NCBI RefSeq assembly: GCF_038002605.1 | Contig: NZ_JBBOCT010000001.1 | Coordinates: 4,650,001-4,714,000 of the forward strand | Direction: 5' to 3' | Length of the DNA stretch: 64,000 bases | Source: Bacillus sp. FSL K6-3431 | GTDB lineage: Bacteria > Bacillota > Bacilli > Bacillales > Bacillaceae_C | Part shown: positions 19,287 through 28,197 of the stretch, in pieces | Layout of the letters: every line of letters begins with the position of its first letter | How positions within the stretch are numbered: position 1 is the stretch's first letter | Notes under the pieces: model-generated | The model's input: the letters and a program-made list of their open reading frames with translations, nothing else | What the model was told of the DNA's origin: nothing | Databases searched by the model: none | Program-made: the position numbers and the translations under genes

Positions 19287-19334
19287 ACAAAAGAAAAGAA
19301 GGTCATACAAAAGGCTTTCTTTTCTTTTGTAGTA
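19287..19334 (+). terminator. Strong hairpin terminator
   Basis: A perfect 14-bp stem, ACAAAAGAAAAGAA (19287-19300) with TTCTTTTCTTTTGT (19317-19330). Its T-rich 3' arm acts as the tail. It separates the TIM-barrel gene from the next oxidoreductase and lies only about 25 bases before that gene's start, so the following gene either depends on read-through or has its promoter upstream within the repeat. Confidence 0.75.
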
Positions 19335-19354
19335 ATGATGAAAGGGTGGATAAG

Positions 19355-20353
19355 ATGAAGATTGCAGTTATCGGAATAGGGAAGTTGGGACAAAGACATT
19401 TAAATGTGTGGTCACAACTTAAGGGTGTTGAGATTGTCGGTATCATTGCACGTGATCAATCAAAGTTGCAAGAAGCAGCAGGGCATTATGGAACAACTGC
19501 ATTTACTAGCTTTCAAGATTTACTTGCAGAAACGGATGTTGATGTTGTTGATATTTGTACGCCAACTGACACACATATTGAGTTTGTAAAACTAGCTGCA
19601 GAAGCGAATAAACATATTATTTGTGAAAAACCACTTGCATTAACGAGTGTGGAAGCAGAGGAAATGATACATATTTGCAAGCTGAATAATGTTCAATTAC
19701 TCGTAGGTCATACCCTTCGCTTTTTCCCTGAATATGAAAATGCTAAGGAACAGATTGAAAAAGGTGCAATTGGACGTCCCGGCGTTATACGTATGTCTAG
19801 AGGAGTACCATATCCAACGAAGGAGAGAAGTTGGTATACGGATGAAAATAGAAGTGGCGGACTTTTTCTTGATCTAGGTATTCATGAATTTGAATGGATT
19901 CAAGCAACATTTGGTGATGTTCAAAGAGTGATGGCTAAGCATGTGAAGCATACAGAACCAACTGGGAAATCAATCGAGTATGGACTTGTTACGTTAAGAA
20001 TAGCAGATGGAACGATTGTTCAAGTTGAACTTTCTTGGGCTGAAACAAAATTCCGCTCTTCATTTGAAATTACCGGCAACAAAGGCATGATTACTTATAA
20101 TCATGATGATAGCAACCCAGTAATACTTGATACTCGTGACGAGGATTCAGCGGAAACTTTGCCAAAAAGCATGCTAAGAAGAGATCCATACGTACGTCAA
20201 TTGGAACACTTTTTACAATGTCTTGCTGGGAAAGCAGAACCAATCGTTACTGCTACAGATGCATTAAAAGCGATTAGGATCGCTGAAGCTGCTAGAAATT
20301 CTGCTGCAGAAGGACAACCTGTAACTTTGTCTGAAGGAGGGCAAGTAAAATGA
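19355..20353 (+). CDS. Gfo/Idh/MocA-family oxidoreductase 2
   Basis: 332 aa from ATG 19355, preceded by AAAGGGTGG; an in-frame GTG at 19346 lies inside that ribosome site. KIAVIGIGKLGQRHLNVW is the nucleotide-binding loop, CEKPLALT near residues 91-98 is the family motif, and RSGGLFLDLGIHEFEWIQ holds the DxGxH region. It overlaps the next oxidoreductase gene by four bases (ATGA), so the two are translationally coupled and may work on successive steps or form a mixed complex. The substrate could be an inositol, a free sugar or a glycoside. Confidence 0.9.
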   Translation: MKIAVIGIGKLGQRHLNVWSQLKGVEIVGIIARDQSKLQEAAGHYGTTAFTSFQDLLAETDVDVVDICTPTDTHIEFVKLAAEANKHIICEKPLALTSVEAEEMIHICKLNNVQLLVGHTLRFFPEYENAKEQIEKGAIGRPGVIRMSRGVPYPTKERSWYTDENRSGGLFLDLGIHEFEWIQATFGDVQRVMAKHVKHTEPTGKSIEYGLVTLRIADGTIVQVELSWAETKFRSSFEITGNKGMITYNHDDSNPVILDTRDEDSAETLPKSMLRRDPYVRQLEHFLQCLAGKAEPIVTATDALKAIRIAEAARNSAAEGQPVTLSEGGQVK

Positions 20354-21333
20354 AAATAGGAATGATAAGTTTTGCTCATATGCATGCGCACAGCTATGCA
20401 GGAGGACTTTATAATCGGACCGATGTCGAATTATCCTATATTTGGGATGATAATGCAGCAAGAGGCCAAGAAATGGCGGAAAGATACAATTGTGCATTTA
20501 TAGCAGATTTAGATGAGCTTTTACAAACGGATATCGAAGCGGTAGTCATTTGCTCGGAAAATGTGAATCACAAAGAGCATGTCATAAAAGCTGCTAAGGC
20601 AAAAAAACATATTTTATGTGAAAAGCCGCTAGCAACTGAAATCAAAGATGCAGAAGCAATGATTCAAACATGTGAAGAAGAGGGAGTAATTTTACAAGTT
20701 GCATATCCAGTAAGGTTTGCACCAGTGATGGAAAAAGTGAAAGCAACGATCCAAAGTGGTGCAATTGGAGAAGTACTAGCTATTAATGCTACCAATCATG
20801 GACTAATGCCAGGTGGTTGGTTTATCGAGAAAGAACTCTCCGGCGGTGGCTCAGCAACAGATCATATTGTCCATATTATGGATGTAATTCGCTGGATCTT
20901 CAAAGATGAAGTGAAAAGTGTGTATGCGGAACTTGATACAAGATTTTATGATATAGATGTAGAAGATTGCGGCATGGTGACGCTTGAATTGGAATCTGGG
21001 ATGATCGTTTCAATTGATCCAAGCTGGTCAAGACCGAAAACATTCCCAACTTGGGGAGATGTTGTTATGCACTTTGTCGGGACGAAAGGTAATTTAACTG
21101 TGGATGCATTCAAACAACATTCACTGTTTTATAATGACAGCGAGGAAAAAATTCAGGAACTCCCGTGGTCGGAAGATATGGATGAAGGTTTAATCAATGA
21201 TTTCATTAATTGTGTCAAAGTAAATGGTACTCCATCGATCACTGGTACAGATGGGCTTCGTACATTGGAAGTAGTCAAGGCCGCTTATCAATCGAATGAA
21301 TTGAAAAAAGCTGTCATTCTTGAGCGTGTGTGA
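20350..21333 (+). CDS. Gfo/Idh/MocA-family oxidoreductase 3
   Basis: 327 aa. The N-terminus, KIGMISFAHMHAHSYAGGL, has a histidine-rich variant of the usual glycine loop (GMISFAHMHAHSY), as in a subset of this superfamily. CEKPLATE lies near residues 94-101 and GGGSATDHIVHIMDVIRWIF near 162-181. Here the usual DxGxH reads TDHIVH, so the catalytic arrangement differs from the two paralogues. GAAGGAGGG ribosome site lies within the end of the upstream gene. The start codon overlaps the preceding stop (ATGA). Function in the same sugar-oxidation route is inferred from coupling. Confidence 0.87.
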   Translation: MKIGMISFAHMHAHSYAGGLYNRTDVELSYIWDDNAARGQEMAERYNCAFIADLDELLQTDIEAVVICSENVNHKEHVIKAAKAKKHILCEKPLATEIKDAEAMIQTCEEEGVILQVAYPVRFAPVMEKVKATIQSGAIGEVLAINATNHGLMPGGWFIEKELSGGGSATDHIVHIMDVIRWIFKDEVKSVYAELDTRFYDIDVEDCGMVTLELESGMIVSIDPSWSRPKTFPTWGDVVMHFVGTKGNLTVDAFKQHSLFYNDSEEKIQELPWSEDMDEGLINDFINCVKVNGTPSITGTDGLRTLEVVKAAYQSNELKKAVILERV

Positions 21334-21442
21334 AGAAATGACATTTCTATTCGCAAAAATGACAAACTATAGCAATAAATCGTAAGTATGTGATGAACAA
21401 ACCCTACTATCTAACATTCACTTTTTTGAGGAGGCATAACTA

Positions 21443-22231
21443 ATGGAAAACCGTAAGAATCTTCGGATCATGACATATAATTTAAGGAATAATAGTGATG
21501 TACCCCCTAACTCCTGGGCGGAGCGCAAAGAATTAATTCTTGAATTGCTTCAGCGCGAATCCCCGGATATTATCGGTACCCAAGAATGCATGTATGCACA
21601 AGTACAGGATATGAATACGATGCTTCCCGAGTATGACACAATTGGTTTAGGCAGAGAAGGCGGAAGTAATGGTGAATTTATGGCGATTTATTTCAAAAAA
21701 AGCCGCTTAGAGGTTTTGGAATATAATCATTTCTGGTTATCTGATACGCCTGATACTATTGCTTCTTGCACATGGGGAAATGATGTTACACGGATGGTAA
21801 CTTGGATTCGCTTTTTAGATCTTGAAACAGGTCAACAATTTTATCATTTGAATACTCATTTAGATCATATTTCTGTAAATGCTAGGGTGAAAGGCGCGGA
21901 ACTAATCATCAAAAAAGTCACCTCATTTGATCCAGAGCTTCCAATTATTATTACTGGTGACTTTAATACAGAATCGAGCTCCGAGCCTCATCAAGTATTT
22001 TTAGAAAAAGGTAAGTTCATAGATACTTGGGATGCTGCAATAGAAAGAATCAACAAAGATTTAGGAACCTTCAATGATTTTAAAAATCCAACAGGTGGAA
22101 AAGATCGAATTGATTGGATTTTATGTCGGGGAAATGTGAAGACAGGATTCATTAAAATTATTAATGATCAACCAAAAGGGCGTTTCCCAAGCGATCATTT
22201 TCCGGTTATGGTTGATTTGGAAATTTGTTAG
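21443..22231 (+). CDS. Endonuclease/exonuclease/phosphatase (EEP) family hydrolase
   Basis: 262 aa with the EEP core: LRIMTYNLRNN at the start, IGTQE near residue 46 (metal-binding Glu), HLNTHLDHIS near 135, ITGDFNTESS near 172 (Asp, Asn), KDRIDWILCRG near 220 and PSDHFPVMVDL at the end (catalytic His). Proteins of this size without signal peptide are usually phosphodiesterases or phosphatases of unknown substrate; they are common in Bacillales sugar loci. AGGAGG ribosome site. It may process a phosphorylated sugar or lipid head group. It lies 109 bases after the oxidoreductases, so it could be in the same operon. Confidence 0.85.
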   Translation: MENRKNLRIMTYNLRNNSDVPPNSWAERKELILELLQRESPDIIGTQECMYAQVQDMNTMLPEYDTIGLGREGGSNGEFMAIYFKKSRLEVLEYNHFWLSDTPDTIASCTWGNDVTRMVTWIRFLDLETGQQFYHLNTHLDHISVNARVKGAELIIKKVTSFDPELPIIITGDFNTESSSEPHQVFLEKGKFIDTWDAAIERINKDLGTFNDFKNPTGGKDRIDWILCRGNVKTGFIKIINDQPKGRFPSDHFPVMVDLEIC

Positions 22232-22352
22232 GAATATATTGCTAGTTAAGAATAACCTAATAGTAGACTCGTTTGGGCAAGCTGAACATCAGGAACTAAG
22301 TGAAGTTCTTAAACCTTAAAGAATAATAACTTGCATACGAATAATCGTTCTG

Positions 22353-22390
22353 GGCGCATGGATTGTTCATGCGCCTCTTGTTTTACTTGT
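22353..22390 (+). terminator. Terminator before the AraC-type regulator
   Basis: GGCGCATG (22353-22360) pairs perfectly with CATGCGCC (22368-22375) around a 7-base loop, followed by TCTTGTTTT. It ends the oxidoreductase/EEP transcript. Confidence 0.85.
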
Positions 22391-22464
22391 ATTGGATCAA
22401 TAGATTTCTGAATATTATGCTAAGGGTGTTGTAAAGAGAAAAAGCTATAATATGGGGGATAAAT

Positions 22465-24801
22465 ATGTCTAAGAAATACAATAGTAAAAGTGTATTTGTC
22501 ACGTTATTATCATCTTTTATTATCATTTTATTATTCCCAATTACAATTGAAACCTTGCTTTATAAAAGGATGGAGTCAATTATCAAAGATAATGCTGACC
22601 GCTCAAATGTAGCTATGCTTAAGCAAGCAAGCAATATGTTGGACAATGAGCTTCAACAAATAACTCATTTATCTGAACAAATATCATTTAATCCAAAACT
22701 TCGTTTTATTTTGAGCCAAATTAATTCAAGCGATGATAAAAATATAATTAGTTATTACAATTTTATGAAAGATATTAAAAACTATAATATCTCAAACACC
22801 TTTATTCATGACTATTATGTTTATTTACCAACAAAAGATATAATAATCACGCCCTCGGCAAAAACGGATTCCAAAACCTTTTACCAATATTTTTACGGCT
22901 ATCAAGATATGAATTATGATGCATGGAAAAGGAGTATATTTTCAACGAATCAAGTTCAAAAATATATTCCTTCAACTACAGTCTTTGAGGGGCTATCGTT
23001 AAGTCCTGAACCAATTATTACCTACTTGCAACCTCTCCCATATGGAGAGATCAAGAATCCAAGAGGTTATCTAGTCATTTTAGTAAATGAACAAATCATT
23101 AGAAATATCTTGAAAAATCTTGAATGGGCAAACCAAGGAGATATGTATATTCTGGACAATCAGAACAATGAAATTATGACAACAGGAGATAATGAACACT
23201 CCTTCAAAGAGCTTGGTTTAAATCTGAATGATGGGAATGGTATATTACAACGCAAAGTTGATAATGAAGATATGATTGTGTCCTATGTTGTGTCACAGAA
23301 AACTGGTTGGAAATACATTTCTGTTGTTCCAAAATCTCTCCTTATGGAAAAAGTAAATACTGTCAAAGTATGGGCTATTTCCTTATTAATATTTTGTTTG
23401 GGAGGCGGTTTCATTGTTTCATATTATCTTGCTTATCGCCATTATATTCCGGTCAAGGATCTTGTTAGTTCCATTGTAAAAAAGAGACGCGGGGACAAAG
23501 ATTTACACTTAAATGAATATCATATCATTAAAGAATCGCTTAACGACACTTGGGATGCCGAAAGAGAGTTGAGGGCTGCCCTTATAGAACAAACACCACA
23601 AATTAAAGCTAATTTTTTAACACGCTTAATAAATGGTTTTGTCGACCAATCAACCATTACACCGGAATCATTAGAATTTATGGATCTCGAGTTTAGTAGT
23701 AGAAGATTTACTGTTTTTGTGATTGATGTGGAAGATTGTGGGCGCTTTGCACAACAAAATTCTGAAAAGCAGTGGGCTATTATCAGATTTATGATAAGTA
23801 ATATAAGTGAGGAACTTGTAAAAGAGAGCCATAACGGATTTATTGTTGAGCTAGACCAGAAACGGTTAGGCGTTATCTTGAATGTAAATGATGATCAAAA
23901 TCCACAGTTTGCTATCGACAAAATGGTATTAAATCTGAAAGGAATAATTGAAGAGCGGTTTGAGATTATTATCTCGATCGGGATTGGTAATGTTTATGAA
24001 GGTATGGAGAATATCGTTAAAACGTATAGAGAAGCCGTCCAGGCTCTAAAATATCGGATGATTAAAGGGAACAGTAGAATTATCTATTTCCATGAAACGA
24101 ATGAAGCGGAGGATGATTATTATTATCCGGCAGAAATTGAAGGGCAGCTGATCAATTTCATTAAAATTGCAGATATCAAAAATGTCGAAAATATTCTTGA
24201 TAACGTATTTAAAGTGAACTTTGAATCACGCAATATTTCACTTCAAATTGGAAAATGCCTATTTTTTAATATTATGAACACGCAACTGAAAATTTTGAAT
24301 GACATAAAAGTCAATTATGATAGTATTTTTCCACTAGAACAGGACCCTGTGAAACAATTATTGGAATGTCAAACAGTAGAAGAAATGCACTTTAAAATGA
24401 AAGATATTTATAGAAAGCTTTGCAATTACATTAAAGACAATCGGTCAAATCAAAGCGATCGTTTATTGAATAATATCATTCAGTATATCGAGAGCCATTA
24501 TGCTGATAATACGTTAAGTTTGACGTTGATAGCAGCGGAAATGAATATAACGCCACAATATTTGTCAGCCTTTTTTAAAAAGCATAAAGGGGAAAATATT
24601 ACGGAATGCATCGCAAAGGTACGATTAGCCTATGCAAAAAGTCTGCTAGCAGATGAAAAACTAACGATTTCGCAAATTGCCAAACAAATTGGCTATTCCA
24701 ATGATATTGGATTGATACGATTATTTAAAAAATATGAAGGGATAACTCCTGGCAATTATCGTTCGAGATTTAATGATAAAGATACAGTATCTAACCGATG
24801 A
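22465..24801 (+). CDS. Membrane-spanning AraC-family regulator with extracellular sensor
   Basis: 778 aa. A membrane helix at about residues 11-31 (VTLLSSFIIILLFPITIE) is followed by an extracellular cache-like sensor region (about 32-300), a second helix at about 303-323, a cytoplasmic linker and degenerate GGDEF-like domain (about 370-560), and a C-terminal AraC double helix-turn-helix (about 667-775; LTLIAAEMNITPQYLSAFFKK and ISQIAKQIGYSNDIGLIRLFKK). This single-protein sensor-regulator architecture is common for Bacillales polysaccharide loci. GGGGGATAA ribosome site. Likely target: the duplicated leader at 24849-25041, directly downstream, and its twin at 46665-46857; this is inference from position. 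Confidence 0.92.
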   Translation: MSKKYNSKSVFVTLLSSFIIILLFPITIETLLYKRMESIIKDNADRSNVAMLKQASNMLDNELQQITHLSEQISFNPKLRFILSQINSSDDKNIISYYNFMKDIKNYNISNTFIHDYYVYLPTKDIIITPSAKTDSKTFYQYFYGYQDMNYDAWKRSIFSTNQVQKYIPSTTVFEGLSLSPEPIITYLQPLPYGEIKNPRGYLVILVNEQIIRNILKNLEWANQGDMYILDNQNNEIMTTGDNEHSFKELGLNLNDGNGILQRKVDNEDMIVSYVVSQKTGWKYISVVPKSLLMEKVNTVKVWAISLLIFCLGGGFIVSYYLAYRHYIPVKDLVSSIVKKRRGDKDLHLNEYHIIKESLNDTWDAERELRAALIEQTPQIKANFLTRLINGFVDQSTITPESLEFMDLEFSSRRFTVFVIDVEDCGRFAQQNSEKQWAIIRFMISNISEELVKESHNGFIVELDQKRLGVILNVNDDQNPQFAIDKMVLNLKGIIEERFEIIISIGIGNVYEGMENIVKTYREAVQALKYRMIKGNSRIIYFHETNEAEDDYYYPAEIEGQLINFIKIADIKNVENILDNVFKVNFESRNISLQIGKCLFFNIMNTQLKILNDIKVNYDSIFPLEQDPVKQLLECQTVEEMHFKMKDIYRKLCNYIKDNRSNQSDRLLNNIIQYIESHYADNTLSLTLIAAEMNITPQYLSAFFKKHKGENITECIAKVRLAYAKSLLADEKLTISQIAKQIGYSNDIGLIRLFKKYEGITPGNYRSRFNDKDTVSNR

Positions 24802-24848
24802 TTGGTGTGAAAGTAAGATTTTTTAGAAAAAGTTTAATAAAAGAAAGT

Positions 24849-25041
24849 CTATATTAAAATTTGATAGTCACCTATTTTATAATTGTATAGCGAATCTTAA
24901 GGATGGGTTATTTACAGGGTTGAGCGCATATGTGAGTATGGTGATGTGATCTAAAAGGTTAAAATTGGAAGGGGAGGGACAGAAAAACACCTTGATCTTT
25001 TGGGATGAAACCATCTGATATCCATGTAGGGAGGCTAGATT
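24849..25041 (+). promoter_or_regulatory. Duplicated regulatory leader, copy A (orphan)
   Basis: This stretch matches the leader of the importer 2 lipoprotein gene (46665-46857). Shared blocks include TTGATAG (24861-24867), GTATAG.GAATC, TTTACAGG (24911-24918), ATATGTGA and the ribosome site AGGGAGG (25028-25034). The distance from TTGATAG to AGGGAGG is 167 bases in both copies. The position of the ATG start in the twin reads ATT here, so the gene once attached is lost. It may still act as promoter for the M60 gene at 25450. Confidence 0.75.
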
Positions 25042-25106
25042 ATTCAGAAATATGTATTAAAAAAGATAGTAAAATGGTAGCGTTTACAAAGTAGGAGGAA
25101 ATCACA

Positions 25107-25453
25107 GATATCCATGTTGATTTCCAGCAATTATTCATAGTAAGGTGATCGGTAAAGTTGATTACCATGAAAACGAAGGAAGAATAATCTTGATAACTAA
25201 TGCTAATAGCACAAATAAATCTGGGATGAATAGGGATCTATTGTAAGGATTGAGAAATGAACAGTTTCCTTTTTTGAAAGCGCTTTAAAAATAGATAAAA
25301 AGCGAAAAAGGATAATAACTGAAATGGGTGGATGCCATTTTCCAATCGAATAATGATGTACGGATTCTTTTAGTTGAAGGAAGAAGCGAGTATGTTGCCC
25401 TCACTGATAATGGCATATATCTACTGATAATGAATTTGGAGGAATTTATTTGA
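25107..25453 (+). pseudogene. Decayed relic, probably of an M60-like N-terminal domain
   Basis: Two protein-like pieces lie in different frames. Piece one (GTG 25145 to TAA 25246) includes VDYHENEGRIILITNAN and ends GMNRDLL. Piece two (25319-25453) includes LKWVDAIFQSNNDVRILLVE and TDNGIYLL. Laid end to end they parallel the amidotransferase-like domain of the two intact M60 proteins, where a [Y/H]..[G/E]GR segment is followed about 25 residues later by a [L/I]LxW helix and then a strand. No intact gene can be drawn: frameshifts and stops intervene, and the second piece ends over the start of the M60 gene. Similarity is judged by eye. Confidence 0.45.
25275..25288 (+). promoter_or_regulatory. 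cre-like CcpA site upstream of M60 gene
   Basis: TGAAAGCGCTTTAA is close to the Bacillus cre consensus (TGWAANCGNTNWCA) and is nearly palindromic. It is one of several such boxes in the window (also 8460-8473, 17114-17127, and a weaker one at 1037-1050). It lies 161 bases before the M60 start, inside decayed coding sequence. Confidence 0.6.
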
Positions 25454-28134
25454 AAAGGAAATGGGTTACAGCTATGTTGGCTGGAAGTCTTATTGTACAT
25501 CTATCAATCCCATCTACTCTGAGCATTCATCCATATGCAGCTACAACAGATGCGGGTGATTTAACAGGACAGGAACAATTGCGAAAGGATCTTGATGTGT
25601 TTTATAAAGACCTAAAGGGGTTCCCTACTTATTCGAGTTCACACGCAGGTGGCATAAGTGCTATCGGAAATAACGCATTTCCTATTGCGATTAACCCCGA
25701 TACTATTCCTTTTGTTGGAGCTTCGAGGTATGGAGAAGGAAGAGTATTTGCGGCGGGGTTAAGTGAGTACTTTGATTTTTCCAAGGAGGATGCGGATAAA
25801 ACAGCAGTTTTAAATAATATCCTTAAGTGGGTTACAAGTAAGGATAAACAGCTTCCTGACCATTTAACGTACGAAGATGCATTAAAGGGAAATGGGGAAA
25901 TCATGATGGTTACGAATCGCGAAATTCCCGTCAGCTCTGACTTGCCAATTCAACTTGAACACGTAGATAACTTCCTGGCAATCAAACTTGATCCATTAAA
26001 ACATCAAGTTATTTATGTGAACAATTTCCACCAGCCACTTTCGGATGAAGAGGTTACAGTATTACTTGAATATGTGGAACAAGGAGGAGCAGTTATCTTT
26101 GGTGAAAAGGGATGGGTAATGGAAGGACACCCAAAAGAATGGATGGCTAATACAAACAATAAGCCAAAGATTTCTGATTATGGTATTCAGAAATTTCTTA
26201 ATGAAGTTGGTCTGTCTCTAAGTAACGTTATTGCAACTACGAAGACAGCTACACTACCATTACTTCCTATAGAAAAAATACAAAACTATTATGTGCCGAC
26301 CCTTATTGACAAGGCAAAAGCAATTGAAAACGGAACGTTGGATCCTGATACTCTAATTATCGGTCCAGAAGGTGCTGATTCTACGAAAAAGAAGGAAGTC
26401 ATTGCACAGGTCGTCAGTGGAACAGTCAGTAGTTTAGTAGAGGAACATCCTCTATTACAACAGATGAAGTTGGATTTGAAACAGCTTGAAGTAACTTGGC
26501 CGTTTATAAAAAGTGATTATCCATATTCCAGTGCCCTGTTAGCTTACCAGGCTAATGAAGCCTCACTGGGTGTAGATGGCGAAAAGTCACCTTATGCCGA
26601 CCATTTTCCTGGTCCGGTTCCTGAGGACGCAACGATAATCCAAAACAAGGAAATAGAAGTTGATTTTGATTATCAGGATAATAGCTATCTTCGTATGGCG
26701 TATCCGCCCGGGACTTGGATTAGTACTGGCCTTTATGCACCAGCAGGTCAATCAATCGAGATTGATGTGCCTGAAGGAGTTGAGGACTTATATGTACAGA
26801 TAGGTTCACATACGGATGTGTTAACTGGTAAACCCACATGGAGTCGGATGCCTTTTGTCGCATTAGAAGAAAAGCTCGAATCTGGAACTAACCAAATTAA
26901 AAGCCCTTATGGGGGAATCGTGTATCTTATACCGAAAGTAGAAAAACCAAGTACAAAAGCTTCAATAAATATTAGTGGAGCAGTTTCTTCTCCTTCATTT
27001 ATAAGAGATCAAACAACAAATGAAGAATGGCACAGTTCTGTTAAGAATAACCCTGCCCCTTGGGGAGAACTAATAGGAAAGCATGTTATTTTTACACTGC
27101 CAAAGGAATCCTTATTGGCCATTAAGAACCCAGAAGCAATCATTGAGCATTGGGATAAAGTTGCTGAGAGCTACGATACATTTGTTGGGATTGATCCAAA
27201 TTCTCCTCTTCCACATAAAGGTTTGGATAGGCAGCACCGTTATGTGGCTGATGTCCAAATTAGCGCAGGCTATATGCATGCCGGCTACCCTATGATGATA
27301 CCAGTTGATCCGGCTGCTTCCCATGTGGTAGACCCAGAACTGGCTTTAGTTAGAGGATGGGGATTCTGGCATGAAATGGGCCATGAATATCAACAAAACG
27401 CTTGGAAGTGGGGAGATATTACAGAGGTTTCTGTTAATATCTATACGCTTTACATTCAGGAGAAATTCACTGACGTACAAAGACTTTTGCAAAAAAGCAG
27501 CGATGGAAAATCTCATTATGACCGGGCACTCGAGTTTGTATCCAATCCAGCCCCTTCAAAGAAATTTACAGATATAGAGGGAATGGATCAGCTTGTATTC
27601 TTTAAACAACTACAATTGGCATATGGATGGGACTTTTATACAGACCTCCATATCGCTTACCGAGAGATGGATAGCAAAGAGATTCCAACAACAGATCAGC
27701 AAAAGAAAGACATGTTACTTTATATGACGTCTAAGACATCCGGATATGATCTAGTGTCATTCTACCAAAAATGGGGATGGAGTATAACGGATGAGGCTAT
27801 ACAAAAAGTAAAAGATCTCAATTTACCAGTACCTACAGTTCCCGTTGAGACATTACACGAAATACCTGTTGAGACCGTGGATGATCTGATTAAAGTTGTC
27901 GAGCAATTCGAAAAGGGAGGAGAATTCGAAAATAAAGGTACTCCCCGCTCTTTGAAGATCCATTTAACAGCAGTGGGTCGTTACGAAAAGCAGGAAGCAT
28001 CTGAAAAGGTGCTCAAACACATGGAAAGTTTTAAATTGATGCTGGACCATCAGAAAGAAAACGAGTTGATTTCCGAGAAGGCATATAAAAGGCTCAAGGC
28101 CGATGCTGATTCATTAATTTCGAAGTGGCAGTGA
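25450..28134 (+). CDS. Secreted M60-like (enhancin/mucinase-type) metallopeptidase with C-terminal FIMAH-like domain
   Basis: 894 aa. A signal peptide covers about residues 1-31 (ending near PYAAT), so it is exported. Residues about 40-330 form an amidotransferase-like region as in TCAF/M60 proteins. The M60 core carries the zinc motif HEMGH (His641, Glu642, His645) with Glu659 downstream (HEMGHx13E), fitting the HExxHx(8,24)E family rule. M60 peptidases cut heavily O-glycosylated proteins such as mucins. The last about 85 residues (DLIKVVEQFEKGGEF to LISKWQ) are a FIMAH-like domain shared with three other proteins here. No LPXTG anchor. TTG start with TTGGAGG. Confidence 0.88.
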   Translation: MKRKWVTAMLAGSLIVHLSIPSTLSIHPYAATTDAGDLTGQEQLRKDLDVFYKDLKGFPTYSSSHAGGISAIGNNAFPIAINPDTIPFVGASRYGEGRVFAAGLSEYFDFSKEDADKTAVLNNILKWVTSKDKQLPDHLTYEDALKGNGEIMMVTNREIPVSSDLPIQLEHVDNFLAIKLDPLKHQVIYVNNFHQPLSDEEVTVLLEYVEQGGAVIFGEKGWVMEGHPKEWMANTNNKPKISDYGIQKFLNEVGLSLSNVIATTKTATLPLLPIEKIQNYYVPTLIDKAKAIENGTLDPDTLIIGPEGADSTKKKEVIAQVVSGTVSSLVEEHPLLQQMKLDLKQLEVTWPFIKSDYPYSSALLAYQANEASLGVDGEKSPYADHFPGPVPEDATIIQNKEIEVDFDYQDNSYLRMAYPPGTWISTGLYAPAGQSIEIDVPEGVEDLYVQIGSHTDVLTGKPTWSRMPFVALEEKLESGTNQIKSPYGGIVYLIPKVEKPSTKASINISGAVSSPSFIRDQTTNEEWHSSVKNNPAPWGELIGKHVIFTLPKESLLAIKNPEAIIEHWDKVAESYDTFVGIDPNSPLPHKGLDRQHRYVADVQISAGYMHAGYPMMIPVDPAASHVVDPELALVRGWGFWHEMGHEYQQNAWKWGDITEVSVNIYTLYIQEKFTDVQRLLQKSSDGKSHYDRALEFVSNPAPSKKFTDIEGMDQLVFFKQLQLAYGWDFYTDLHIAYREMDSKEIPTTDQQKKDMLLYMTSKTSGYDLVSFYQKWGWSITDEAIQKVKDLNLPVPTVPVETLHEIPVETVDDLIKVVEQFEKGGEFENKGTPRSLKIHLTAVGRYEKQEASEKVLKHMESFKLMLDHQKENELISEKAYKRLKADADSLISKWQ

Positions 28135-28153
28135 AAAGATATAGGTGAATTTT

Positions 28154-28192
28154 CTTCCTGTGGCAGCGATTGATTTGTCACAGGAAGACTTT
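28154..28192 (+). terminator. Hairpin after the first M60 gene
   Basis: CTTCCTGTG (28154-28162) pairs perfectly with CACAGGAAG (28179-28187). The tail is only weakly T-rich (ACTTTAAAAAG), so termination may be partial. Hairpins at the same relative place follow the genes ending at 33990 and 40675. Confidence 0.65.
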
Positions 28193-28197
28193 AAAAA

